Shown here: positions 28,647 through 37,958 of the stretch, piece after piece
Position numbering within the stretch: the stretch's first letter is position 1
Layout: every line of letters begins with the position of its first letter
Origin: a bacterium
Lineage (GTDB): Bacteria; Bacteroidota; Ignavibacteria; Kapaibacteriales; Kapaibacteriaceae
Length of the DNA stretch: 51,484 nt
Direction of reading: 5' to 3'
NCBI GenBank assembly: GCA_024711065.1
Contig: JANJTN010000128.1
Location: 1 to 51,484 of the forward strand
The notes under the pieces: model-generated
What the model saw: the letters and a program-made list of their open reading frames with translations, nothing else
The model's database searches: none
Told to the model about the DNA's origin: nothing
Position numbers and translations under genes: made by a program

Positions 28647-31275
28647 ATTGGTGATACACCCACATCAGCCAGGTGAACGACCGCTGCGTTGTGCGGGCCA
28701 CCAGCAGGTAGAGGCCCGAGGCGTTCATTCCCAGATCCAGCGGCACATCGACAGTGCCTGGCGGACGCTGGCCTTGGGTCAGGTAGGACAGGTCCAGCAC
28801 CGTGCGGCCCAGCAGGTCTACGATCTCGAACTGCTCGACGTCGCCGCGAAGGCGATCCAGGTTGTAAAGCCGCAGCGTAAACGTTTGATCGGTTGGATTC
28901 GGAAAGGTGTTAGCCCAGAAGATGGGCGTGGAGTGACTTTGGGGATCGTTGACTTCACTATCAATGCCCCCTACTGTTTCAGTGGAGACCTTGTGCAATC
29001 CCTGGTTGGAGGCGATCCACAATGTACCTGTGGTGTCGAAAGCTGCACTGGTGATCCGTATCTCCAGGCCTTCCAAGCCATCAACCAATCTCCACGACAT
29101 ACCATCATCGTCAGACCAGTGGACTCGATCATGTGTGACCCACGTAATGGTTCGGCCTCCACGGAAATCCACGTTGCCCGCGCAGAGCGAGTAACGCACG
29201 TTAGCGGGATGATGATTGACCACCTGCCATGTGAAGCCGTCATCGTTGCTGCGCAGTAGATAGGTCCCACCTATCACGTGCTGAACCGCCACAATGCTGT
29301 CCTGGCCGGCATTGCCTTCCACAGCTTGCAGAACGCGGCTAACGCTGCCAACACTTGCCCAGAGTGAGTTGTCAGTTGACCGCCTCTGCAGAGAGTACAC
29401 CATCTCGGCATCTACCGGCAGGGCAACTTTTGACCACGTTACACCACCATTGGTAGACCGGTGGAGGCCGCCGCGGACGGTGTCCGAAGGTTCCAAATTG
29501 ATGGTGACCACGTATCCGCGAAGGCCGCACAGCAGATCACCGTTCACCGTCTCCATCATGCAGCCGATAGCACCTTCTGCCTGGCCAGGCCTGCCCAGCG
29601 TGTCGAATCCATCAAGTGTACGCTTCAGAACCTGACGATAGCCTGCGAGTTCCTCGCCCGACGAAAGTCGAAGCCAGAACGACGTCGTGTCATCTCGCAC
29701 CACGTGCGGCCGCCGGCCGTAGACCACCTCATGCAGATGCTCCCCTCCCACGAACCAGCTTGAATCGGACGACCACAACAACCGAGGTGTCAAGTCTAGA
29801 TCTCGGACGAGCGGCGGCGAATCGTTCCACCGCTCAAGCCCAAAATCTCGTCGTATGATACCTGTGGCTTCGTGAGCCTGAAGGATGCTCGTTGAATCAT
29901 TCTGCAGGCGAGCCACACTGCCGTTCTCGTCAAGCCAGAGAACTGTTCCATTGTCTACGACCACGTCGTGACTCGTCACGGCAGTGAATCTGTCATGAGG
30001 ATCATCAACACGGCCAGCCATTTCGATCTGGCCGGTTGCCACATCCATGACATAGGCACCCGTGTTGCCGTCCACCCACAACACGTCGGTACCATTGTAG
30101 GCGTCCACGCCCATCGTCCAGTCATTCCATTGATCGGACGTGCCCAGTGGCGTGACACGGCGCACATCGCCTGTGCGCGCATTGACCTCGAAGAGCTTGG
30201 TGGTACGGTTGGCGTTGCGCGTCGAAACCAGGAACTCGTCGCCGTGATGACCCAGCAACCTGTGCCATTCAGCCTCCGGTTCGGCATCATACTCACCCGC
30301 CAGGATCTCCTCGGCCTCTCCGCCGCGCAGGATCAGCAGCCGGTCACTCAAGCCAAAGATCCCCGGATACTGTACAATGAGCACAACCATGCCGTTGCCA
30401 ATCTGGATAGTGTTCTTCACCCAGATCGAATCCAATACCTGGCCTCCGACTGACTCGTAGATGACCTCGCGGAAGACCGTATCGCCTGTCTCCAGATATC
30501 GGATCACATGCTTGCCTATTCGAGGTTCTATACCTAGGAGACCGCGGTTGGGAAGGCGGTAGATCTCGGGAATGACCCATGGGATCTCTGCATCGCCGTA
30601 TCGCTGTTCGTCAAGGTTGATCCTGTACCACCTGCCGGTCCCGGATTCCCTGCAGACAAATTCTCCATTCTGCAAATAGAAGAAGGCTAGGTCACTGCCC
30701 CTCAATGTATCCGGCTGAGGAACAGTGATCCAGCTCGTACCTGCGTTAGTAGTGTAGACATTACCTACACGCAGGGAACCATCACCAGGTTGTGTTACAA
30801 ACTTTACATTAGGTCTGGGAGCATTCCTCTGAAAGAACTCCCAGGTGTTCCCACTATCAGTTGAAATGAAGATTGTGGATTCGTTGGTATGTGCTGTGCC
30901 ATGACAGAGGAAAGTCTGTTTTCCAGCATAGTACATACCATCGATTCCTTTAGGTAAATACAGCTCAGAAAGCTCTCTAGGCATCCTGCTTTCAAACACG
31001 CGGCCGAAATCAGTGCTGAAGATTGGGCCTTTCCCGGCGTTAGATATTGCCAACGGAGGGCCAAATGACAGCAGGCCTTCATGAGCAATAATCAGATAGT
31101 GCCGTGATTGGCCCAATTGAGCCTGCTGAGCTTCTAATGGAGCTGCCGAAGAGACGAAAAAGCCAATTATTACTACTCCATGAACGAACAGAGCGAGGAC
31201 GGGGAATCGACAACCCACCGCACAGGCGCTGATGGTACAGGGCGGTGGGTTTGATCGTTGGTATTGGTTACTCAC
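28645..31275 (-). CDS. Secreted Asp-box (BNR/sialidase-like) beta-propeller protein with T9SS C-terminal signal
   Basis: STDSGNTWEF, TNAGTSWI, STNGGVTWSK, SNDDGFTWQV, SDDDGMSWRL; C-term NTFPNPTDQTFTLRLYN...NASGLYLLVARTTQRSFTWLMWVYHQ; GTG start overlapping the upstream gene. Confidence 0.8.
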   Translation of the reverse strand: MSNQYQRSNPPPCTISACAVGCRFPVLALFVHGVVIIGFFVSSAAPLEAQQAQLGQSRHYLIIAHEGLLSFGPPLAISNAGKGPIFSTDFGRVFESRMPRELSELYLPKGIDGMYYAGKQTFLCHGTAHTNESTIFISTDSGNTWEFFQRNAPRPNVKFVTQPGDGSLRVGNVYTTNAGTSWITVPQPDTLRGSDLAFFYLQNGEFVCRESGTGRWYRINLDEQRYGDAEIPWVIPEIYRLPNRGLLGIEPRIGKHVIRYLETGDTVFREVIYESVGGQVLDSIWVKNTIQIGNGMVVLIVQYPGIFGLSDRLLILRGGEAEEILAGEYDAEPEAEWHRLLGHHGDEFLVSTRNANRTTKLFEVNARTGDVRRVTPLGTSDQWNDWTMGVDAYNGTDVLWVDGNTGAYVMDVATGQIEMAGRVDDPHDRFTAVTSHDVVVDNGTVLWLDENGSVARLQNDSTSILQAHEATGIIRRDFGLERWNDSPPLVRDLDLTPRLLWSSDSSWFVGGEHLHEVVYGRRPHVVRDDTTSFWLRLSSGEELAGYRQVLKRTLDGFDTLGRPGQAEGAIGCMMETVNGDLLCGLRGYVVTINLEPSDTVRGGLHRSTNGGVTWSKVALPVDAEMVYSLQRRSTDNSLWASVGSVSRVLQAVEGNAGQDSIVAVQHVIGGTYLLRSNDDGFTWQVVNHHPANVRYSLCAGNVDFRGGRTITWVTHDRVHWSDDDGMSWRLVDGLEGLEIRITSAAFDTTGTLWIASNQGLHKVSTETVGGIDSEVNDPQSHSTPIFWANTFPNPTDQTFTLRLYNLDRLRGDVEQFEIVDLLGRTVLDLSYLTQGQRPPGTVDVPLDLGMNASGLYLLVARTTQRSFTWLMWVYHQ

Positions 31276-31957
31276 AGCAGGCTGAGAACGTCAATTCGTC
31301 GCAATCCACTGGGTCAAGACATGTCCCTTGGCACGTCTCTGCATCTGGATCTTCGCAGATGGCCATTGCACACATCACACAGGCAGGGCCATGTGGGGGT
31401 GGTGAGTTGTCGATGCAGTACTGCCTCCACACGTAACAGTATTGATCGCAGTCTGTGTCACAAACCACGAGGCATTGGCCATCCCACTTCACACATTTTG
31501 GAAGTGCGAGGATGTGGCAGTACGGATACGTTTCTGCGCAGGCGTCGGGGGGTGTTGTTGTGCAGGACGGGAAGGAACCACTGACTCCAAGGTAGTCATT
31601 CTCGCAAAGATTCGTTTCGCAAATGATGGCGTTGTAGAGGGCTTCAATGCTTCCCGTTGGAAATCCAACTGGGACGCAGATCTTTTTGACCCATGAGATC
31701 CTGTCCTGGGTTGGCTGCGTACAAACAGTCGGGAAGTAGCACGGGTGAGCAATTCGGTTCGGATTAGGCATCTGCTCGCAACTGAACACCGTAATGTCGT
31801 AGTCGACCCCACCAATGCAGATGGTAAGATCCTTGGCGGTGAGCGCTTCACAGTTGCAGTTCGGGACATCCTGCCCGGAGCACTGTGCCGAGAGTTGCGG
31901 CGTGCCGAGCAACAAACAACACAGTCCAACGAGGAGGAAGAAGGCGGAGTGCTTCAT
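31268..31957 (-). CDS. Cysteine-rich secreted protein of unknown function
   Basis: Signal peptide MKHSAFFLLVGLCCLLLGTPQLSAQ; 27 Cys counted in the ~204-aa mature region. Confidence 0.75.
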   Translation of the reverse strand: MKHSAFFLLVGLCCLLLGTPQLSAQCSGQDVPNCNCEALTAKDLTICIGGVDYDITVFSCEQMPNPNRIAHPCYFPTVCTQPTQDRISWVKKICVPVGFPTGSIEALYNAIICETNLCENDYLGVSGSFPSCTTTPPDACAETYPYCHILALPKCVKWDGQCLVVCDTDCDQYCYVWRQYCIDNSPPPHGPACVMCAMAICEDPDAETCQGTCLDPVDCDELTFSACCE

Positions 31958-32090
31958 AGCGAATCTCCAGTGAAAGTAGAGAGAAGAACTTGTTCTCCCA
32001 ACACTACGGTATCGGAGTAAAAAAAAGCACTATTACGTACGCAATTCTTCGTATCCTCGTGACTTTGATTTTAAGCTTTACTTCAACAGG

Positions 32091-32116
32091 AAAGGGGCAT
32101 CCATTCGGACGCCCCT
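32091..32116 (-). terminator. Terminator hairpin, copy B, downstream of the second EF-G gene
   Basis: Same 26 bp as 28621..28646. Confidence 0.75.
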
Positions 32117-32139
32117 GATTGATCTCTCACTCCTGAACA

Positions 32140-32179
32140 CTCAATCGTTCAAGCGTTCGAATGCTCAAGCGCTTGACTA
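32140..32179. repeat. Degenerate 8-bp tandem repeat at the 3' end of the second EF-G gene
   Basis: CTCAATCG TTCAAGCG TTCGAATG CTCAAGCG CTTGACTA. Confidence 0.5.
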
Positions 32180-34270
32180 GCGGCCTTCGGCGCGCTTGGC
32201 AGCGTGCTCCTTGGCCATTTCGTCCTGAATGTTCTTTGGAATCTGCGAGTACTTCGCGAATTCCATCGAGAACTCGCCTTTGCCTTGGGTTACCGAGCGC
32301 AGGTCCGTGGAGTAGCCGAACATTTCCGACAGCGGCACTTCGGCCTCGACGGTCACATAGGCCACGTCCGACTCCGTGCGGATGATCACGCCACGACGCT
32401 GGTTGATCTGACCGATCACCGTGCCCTGGAACTCTTCCGGCGCGCTTACTTCCAGCTTCATGATCGGCTCGAGCACGATCGGCTTGGCTTTCATATAGGC
32501 TTCGCGGAAGGCCATCAGCGAAGCGGTCTTGAACGCCTGCTCGGAGGAGTCCACCGCGTGCGTTGCACCGTCGTTGATGGTCACACGCACACCCACGATC
32601 TTCTGACCGATGATAGTACCTTCCTGCAGTGCTTCCTGGAAGCCCTTGTTACAGGCCGGAATGTACTCGCGGGGGATCACACCGCCTACGATATCATCCA
32701 CGAACTCATAGGTTTCAACGGCATCCAGTGGCAGCGGCTCGATAAAGCCCCCTACCCGACCGAACTGGCCGGAACCACCCGTCTGCTTCTTGTGCGTGTA
32801 GTTGAACTCGGCGCGCTGCGAGATGGCTTCGCGGAAGGCTACCTTCGGACGTCCAACGATCACTTCGGTGTTGTATTCGCGCTTGATCCGCTCAATGTAG
32901 ATATCCAGGTGCAGCTCGCCCATGCCCTTGATGATGGTCTCACCAGACTCTTCATCTCGGCTTACGCGGAAGGTTGGGTCTTCCTTGGTGAAGCGGTTGA
33001 GGGCCTTGGAGAAGTTCACCTGACCGGCCTTGTCCTTCGGAGCCACGGCCAACTCGATCACGGGCTCGGGAACGAACATCGACGTCATCGAATAGTTCAC
33101 TGTTCCGTCCGTGAACGTGTCGCCCGAGGCGCAGTCCACACCGAACAACGCCACGATGTCTCCAGCGCGTGCTTCTTCGATGTCGTGCATCTCGCTGGAG
33201 TGCATCCGCACCAGGCGCGGCACCTTGATCTTCTTGTTGCCGGACACGTTGAAGATGAAGTCGCCTTTCTTGACCGTACCCTGATAGATCCGCATGTAGG
33301 TCAGCTGACCATAGCGGCCGTCTTCGAGTTTGAAGGCGAGCATCACGAGCGGCTTGGAAGGATCGCTAGCGAGCGCCACTTTCTCTTCGTTCTTGTCCTG
33401 GTCCAGGGCTTCGTTGTTGATGTCGAACGGTGCCGGCAGGAAGTTCGTTACCCCGTCCAGCAGCGTCTGCACGCCTTTGTTCTTGTAGGCCGAGCCACAG
33501 AACACCGGCGTCATGTTCATCGTAAGCGTACCCTTGCGGATGGCGGCCATCAACTCGGCGGTCGTAGGCTGCTCGTCCATCAGGAATTTCTCCATCAGCG
33601 AATCGTCAAAGTCGGCCGCGACCTCGACCAGGCGACGGCGGAGTTCGCCGGCCTTGTCGGCCATGTGCACCGGGATCTCCTCGACACGGATGTCCGAGCC
33701 CCCTTCACCATCGAAGTACACGGCCTTCATATTCACGATGTCGAGCACGCCTTCGAGCTTGTCTTCGAGGCCGATCGGATACGTCACGAACGCCGGGTTG
33801 TGCTGGAGCTTCTCGGCAAGCTGCGCCATCACACGGTCCGGGTTGGCACCCGAACGGTCGCACTTGTTGATGAAGGCCAGGCGCGGTACGCTGTAGCGGC
33901 GCATCTGACGGTCCACCGTGATGGACTGCGACTGCACGCCTGCCACCGAGCACAGCACGAGCACGGCGCCGTCGAGCACACGCAGAGCGCGCTCCACTTC
34001 CACCGTGAAGTCCACGTGGCCTGGAGTGTCGATCAGGTTGATGTTGAAATCACCCCACTCGCAGTACGTTGCGGCAGACTGGATGGTAATGCCCTTCTCG
34101 CGCTCGAGATCCATCGAGTCCATCTTGGCGCCCACGCCGTCCTTGCCACGAACCTCGTGGATCGCGTGGATCTTGCCGGTGTAGAACAGGATGCGTTCGG
34201 ACAATGTGGTCTTGCCCGAGTCGATGTGAGCCGAGATTCCAATGTTCCGGACTTTTGACAGGTCAGCCAT
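32177..34270 (-). CDS. Second elongation factor G, mitochondrial-EFG1/spdEFG1-like
   Basis: 697 aa; [66 protein letters not shown]. Confidence 0.92.
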   Translation of the reverse strand: MADLSKVRNIGISAHIDSGKTTLSERILFYTGKIHAIHEVRGKDGVGAKMDSMDLEREKGITIQSAATYCEWGDFNINLIDTPGHVDFTVEVERALRVLDGAVLVLCSVAGVQSQSITVDRQMRRYSVPRLAFINKCDRSGANPDRVMAQLAEKLQHNPAFVTYPIGLEDKLEGVLDIVNMKAVYFDGEGGSDIRVEEIPVHMADKAGELRRRLVEVAADFDDSLMEKFLMDEQPTTAELMAAIRKGTLTMNMTPVFCGSAYKNKGVQTLLDGVTNFLPAPFDINNEALDQDKNEEKVALASDPSKPLVMLAFKLEDGRYGQLTYMRIYQGTVKKGDFIFNVSGNKKIKVPRLVRMHSSEMHDIEEARAGDIVALFGVDCASGDTFTDGTVNYSMTSMFVPEPVIELAVAPKDKAGQVNFSKALNRFTKEDPTFRVSRDEESGETIIKGMGELHLDIYIERIKREYNTEVIVGRPKVAFREAISQRAEFNYTHKKQTGGSGQFGRVGGFIEPLPLDAVETYEFVDDIVGGVIPREYIPACNKGFQEALQEGTIIGQKIVGVRVTINDGATHAVDSSEQAFKTASLMAFREAYMKAKPIVLEPIMKLEVSAPEEFQGTVIGQINQRRGVIIRTESDVAYVTVEAEVPLSEMFGYSTDLRSVTQGKGEFSMEFAKYSQIPKNIQDEMAKEHAAKRAEGR

Positions 34271-34308
34271 GGCGGTACTGTGTCTGAAATTGATGTGGGA
34301 AAAGACAA

Positions 34309-34341
34309 CAAAGATACCGCAAAGTTTCCAGCGTTCCCAAA
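34309..34341 (-). promoter_or_regulatory. Candidate Bacteroidota-type promoter of the second EF-G gene
   Basis: Minus strand TTTG (34341-34338)-N21-TATCTTTG (34316-34309). Confidence 0.55.
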
Positions 34342-34379
34342 TGAAACAGAGTTCATGTGGAAGGGGGCTTGCAGAGGCC

Positions 34380-35612
34380 TCAATCCGCCCCGTCCTTCAG
34401 CTCCAGCTTTCGCAGGATCGGGGCCTTGAAGGCCACAGCGGACAGGATCAGGAGCGTCATCACGCCGCCGAAGATCACGCTGGGGACCGCGCCCATCAGG
34501 CGGGCGGCAACGCCGGACTCGAGGGCGCCGATCTCGTTGCTGGACGAGATGAACATCGTGTTGGCAGCCGCGACGCGGCCGCGCATTTCGTCCGGGGTAA
34601 AGAGCTGCAGAATGGTCCCCCGGATCACCACGCTCACGGCGTCGAACGCACCCACACCAACGAGCAGCACAACACTGAGCCAGAAACTGGTGCTCAGGGC
34701 GAAAGCGATAGTGCACAGACCAAAGCCCCCTACCGCCAGCAGGAGCGTCCGTCCCGTATTCCGCTCCGGCGGGCGCACACTGAGCAACGTCATGATCAGC
34801 ACACTACCTACGGACGGCGCGGCCCGAAGTACACCCAGGCCACTGGCATCCACATGCAACACCTGGTCGGCAAAGACCGGCAGGATGGCGACGGCGCCGC
34901 CGAACAGCACGGCCAGCATGTCCAGCCCCAGCGCACCCAGGATCACCTGGTTCTTGAGAATGAAACGCAGTCCGAGCGTGAGGTCCTGCTTCAGACTCCC
35001 CTTGCTCTCCGATGCGATCGGCGGAAACGACGGCAATCCGGCGATGCCGATCACGGCGATGAGCATGGAGGCAATGGTACACACCGATGCCACGGTCACG
35101 CCAAACGATCCATAGAGTACGCCAGCGGTCATCGGGCCCAGCACCATCGCCCCCTGCCAGACGGTACTACCGGCCGCAGTGGCACGAGCCAGCAGGTCGC
35201 GCGGCACGATGCGGCTGAGCACCGAGAACATCGAGGGCGAATAGATCGAACGTGCGAAGCCATTCACCACCACCATGGCCAGCATCAGTCCGACGGTCCA
35301 CTGTTGCCCCAGATGCTGCGCCGAAGCCGGCTGCACCAGCATGGCTGTGGCGATAGCGCTGAGGAGCACCAGGATGGTGGCTACCACGATCGACCGTTTC
35401 TTGTTCATCTTGTCCACCACGTACCCCATCGGCAACGCAGCACCGATCGCCGGGATGGCCTCGGCCAGGCCCACCATCCCAAGCATCAATGGGTCTCGGG
35501 TCAGATCGTAGATCCTCCATGCTACCACCAACGCCTGCATGTGCCAGCCGGAGGCCATGAAGAAGCGCAGCAACAAGTACGATCGGAAGGGGGCTAGCAG
35601 AAGCGGATTCAC
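34380..35612 (-). CDS. MFS transporter (MFS_3/enterobactin-exporter-like)
   Basis: 410 aa, ~12 hydrophobic segments; [47 protein letters not shown] (first residues differ); GTG start. Confidence 0.88.
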   Translation of the reverse strand: MNPLLLAPFRSYLLLRFFMASGWHMQALVVAWRIYDLTRDPLMLGMVGLAEAIPAIGAALPMGYVVDKMNKKRSIVVATILVLLSAIATAMLVQPASAQHLGQQWTVGLMLAMVVVNGFARSIYSPSMFSVLSRIVPRDLLARATAAGSTVWQGAMVLGPMTAGVLYGSFGVTVASVCTIASMLIAVIGIAGLPSFPPIASESKGSLKQDLTLGLRFILKNQVILGALGLDMLAVLFGGAVAILPVFADQVLHVDASGLGVLRAAPSVGSVLIMTLLSVRPPERNTGRTLLLAVGGFGLCTIAFALSTSFWLSVVLLVGVGAFDAVSVVIRGTILQLFTPDEMRGRVAAANTMFISSSNEIGALESGVAARLMGAVPSVIFGGVMTLLILSAVAFKAPILRKLELKDGAD

Positions 35613-35641
35613 GAACGCAAAGGTAGTATCTTGGCCACCGT

Positions 35642-36532
35642 ATGATCACGGAAACCGGACTCAAGTTCAGCATCATCGCTCGGGTGATCTGGAAACGCCT
35701 GGCCTACCTGTTACTGCTGTCGGTAGTGGTGGTAGTGACCTATGACTTCTGGGGACAGCACGTAGACCTGCCCAATACGCCCCTTGCCATCTTCGGCACC
35801 CTGCTGGCCATCCTCCTGGGTTTTCGCGTGAACAACGCCTATCAACGGTGGTGGGAAGCCCGCATGCTCTGGGGCAAGATCGTGAACGACTCTCGGTCGA
35901 CGGCGCGGATGATCCTGTCCTACGTAGGCCCTGTAGACCCAGAACGCGCGCGCACGATGGTCCGCCGCCAGATCGGGTATTGCTGGTCGCTGCGCAATCA
36001 TCTCAGGGGGCTGTCCAAAGACCTGGACCTGACACCGTTCTTTGAGACCAACGAGCTGGCTCTCTTACTGCAACGTGTGAACGTTCCCAATGCGATCATC
36101 GAATCCAACTCTCGCGATGTGGCGGAGCTGGAACGCATGGGGCTATTGAACCGCACCCATGTCCGCCTCTTCGAAGAGCGCTTCTGCCTGTTCCTCGATA
36201 GCCAAGGTGGCTGCGAGCGGATCAAGAAGACGGTGTTCCCACATGACTATCGGTACTACACCACGTTCTTCGTGAATGTGTTCTCTACGATCTTCCCGTT
36301 CATCATCGTGGATGAGGCAGACTGGCAGACGGTGCCGTGGACGATCTTCTTCGGCTTTGCGTTGTCCAGTATCGATCACCTGGCAAAGGCGATCGAAAAT
36401 CCGTTCGAGAACCGCGTGAACGATACAGCCATGAATGCCATCAGCCGCACGATCGAGATCGACCTGCGCCAGATGCTCGGCGAAACGGAACTGCCGGAAC
36501 CGGTCAAGCCGGTGGACGGATATTTGATGTAG
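35642..36532 (+). CDS. Bestrophin-family (UPF0187) anion channel
   Basis: TPLAIFGTLLAILLGFRVNNAYQRWWEARMLWGKIVNDSR; PFIIVDEADWQTVPWTIFFGFALSSIDHLAKAIENPF. Confidence 0.92.
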   Translation: MITETGLKFSIIARVIWKRLAYLLLLSVVVVVTYDFWGQHVDLPNTPLAIFGTLLAILLGFRVNNAYQRWWEARMLWGKIVNDSRSTARMILSYVGPVDPERARTMVRRQIGYCWSLRNHLRGLSKDLDLTPFFETNELALLLQRVNVPNAIIESNSRDVAELERMGLLNRTHVRLFEERFCLFLDSQGGCERIKKTVFPHDYRYYTTFFVNVFSTIFPFIIVDEADWQTVPWTIFFGFALSSIDHLAKAIENPFENRVNDTAMNAISRTIEIDLRQMLGETELPEPVKPVDGYLM

Positions 36533-36566
36533 GGGCGAGGGGCGAGGGGCGAAGGACGAAGGGCTA
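36532..36566. repeat. Heptanucleotide tandem repeat between convergent stop codons
   Basis: GGGGCGA GGGGCGA GGGGCGA AGGACGA AGGGCTA. Confidence 0.85.
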
Positions 36567-37931
36567 GTTCGTCCACTTGTCCACGGCAGAGCAGACCACG
36601 GCATCTCCGGTTACGTTCACCACTGTGCGGCCCATATCCAGCAGGCGGTCCACCGGCACGATGAAGCTGATCCAGGCCGGATTCAACCCCACGCTCTGCA
36701 TCACCAGGATCATGGTCACCAGTCCCGCACTGGGCACTGCCGCAGCGCCGATCGATGCCAGCGTAGCGGTGAGCACGATCGTTACCTGTTGCATCAGCGA
36801 GAGATCCACCATGTGGAACTGGGCCAGGAACACCACGGCCACGGCCTGATACAACGACGTTCCATCCATGTTCACGGTGGCTCCGATGGGCAGCACGAAT
36901 CCGACGGTTTCTTTGCGAACACCCAGGTTGTCGTGTACACACTCCATGGTTACTGGTAGCGTAGCAGCGCTGGAGCTGGACGAGAACGCCAGCATCTGCG
37001 CGGGAGCCATGCCCCGAAAGAACTGGCCAACGGTCATATCCCTACGGAACGTTCGGATGATCAACGGATAGATCACGAAGATCATCAGTACCAACCCCAG
37101 CACCACGGTCAGGCTGTACCAGCCGAGACTCTGAAAGATCGCACCGAGTCGTGAGGGGTCGTTCCCTGCCAAGCCCCCTACCTTCCCGGCAACAAGGCAG
37201 AACACGAAAAATGGTGCCGCCTTCATCACCATGTCGACCATCTTCAGCAGCACGTCATCGGTGGCTGACAGCAGGTCCGCCATGGCCTTGGTTCGATCGG
37301 AAGGCACCAGCACCATGGCGATGCCAAAGAGCACAGCAAAGGCGATGATCTGCAGCATGGCGGCATCGGTGAAGGCCCCGAACAGATTCTCCGGGATCAC
37401 GTCCACCAGCGGCTGCAATGGACCCTGCTCGCGGGTAGCTTCCATTGTCTGCAGTCCTTTGGCCACCTTGGCGTCCACCACTTCCTCGCCCACCGCTGCG
37501 GAAGCCTGTGGCTGGGTGATCTGTCGTCCATCAAGGGTCTCCACGCCATCGGTCCGGGCTACCCAGGCTTCGTACCGTGCCCGATTGCGCAGGCGCTGGT
37601 CCTGATCGATCATGGATCCCGGCTGGATAAGGTTCACCAGCAGAAGGCCCAGAGACACCGCCATCACGGTCGTGACCAGGTAGAGCATCAGCGTACGGAA
37701 GCCTAGCCTTCCCAGGCGCCGGATGTCGCTCAACGAGGCAACGCCTCGGATCACCGACACAGCTACGAGCGGCACGGCGATCAGCTTGAGGAGTCGCAGA
37801 AAGATCTCACCGAACGGGTCGATCCAGTTGTCGGTCAGCGAAGCCCAACCCAGCGACGAGGCCAGGAACGCCCAGCCAAATCCCAGGCCAAGCGCGATCA
37901 CGATCTGCCAATGGAGCGCCAGTTTCTTCAT
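36564..37931 (-). CDS. Dicarboxylate/amino acid:cation (DAACS) symporter
   Basis: FSSSSSAATLPVTMECV serine-rich stretch; FVLPIGATVNMDGTSLYQAVAVVFLAQ; DRLLDMGRTVVNVTGDAVVCSAVDKW. Confidence 0.93.
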   Translation of the reverse strand: MKKLALHWQIVIALGLGFGWAFLASSLGWASLTDNWIDPFGEIFLRLLKLIAVPLVAVSVIRGVASLSDIRRLGRLGFRTLMLYLVTTVMAVSLGLLLVNLIQPGSMIDQDQRLRNRARYEAWVARTDGVETLDGRQITQPQASAAVGEEVVDAKVAKGLQTMEATREQGPLQPLVDVIPENLFGAFTDAAMLQIIAFAVLFGIAMVLVPSDRTKAMADLLSATDDVLLKMVDMVMKAAPFFVFCLVAGKVGGLAGNDPSRLGAIFQSLGWYSLTVVLGLVLMIFVIYPLIIRTFRRDMTVGQFFRGMAPAQMLAFSSSSSAATLPVTMECVHDNLGVRKETVGFVLPIGATVNMDGTSLYQAVAVVFLAQFHMVDLSLMQQVTIVLTATLASIGAAAVPSAGLVTMILVMQSVGLNPAWISFIVPVDRLLDMGRTVVNVTGDAVVCSAVDKWTN

Positions 37932-37958
37932 GACAGGAAGATAGGCAGCATCAGCAGC

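Noticed and set aside
32204-34258. 684-aa plus-strand ORF antisense to the second EF-G gene
   Set aside because: Shadow ORF in the frame complementary to EF-G, His/Val/Arg/Asp-biased composition.
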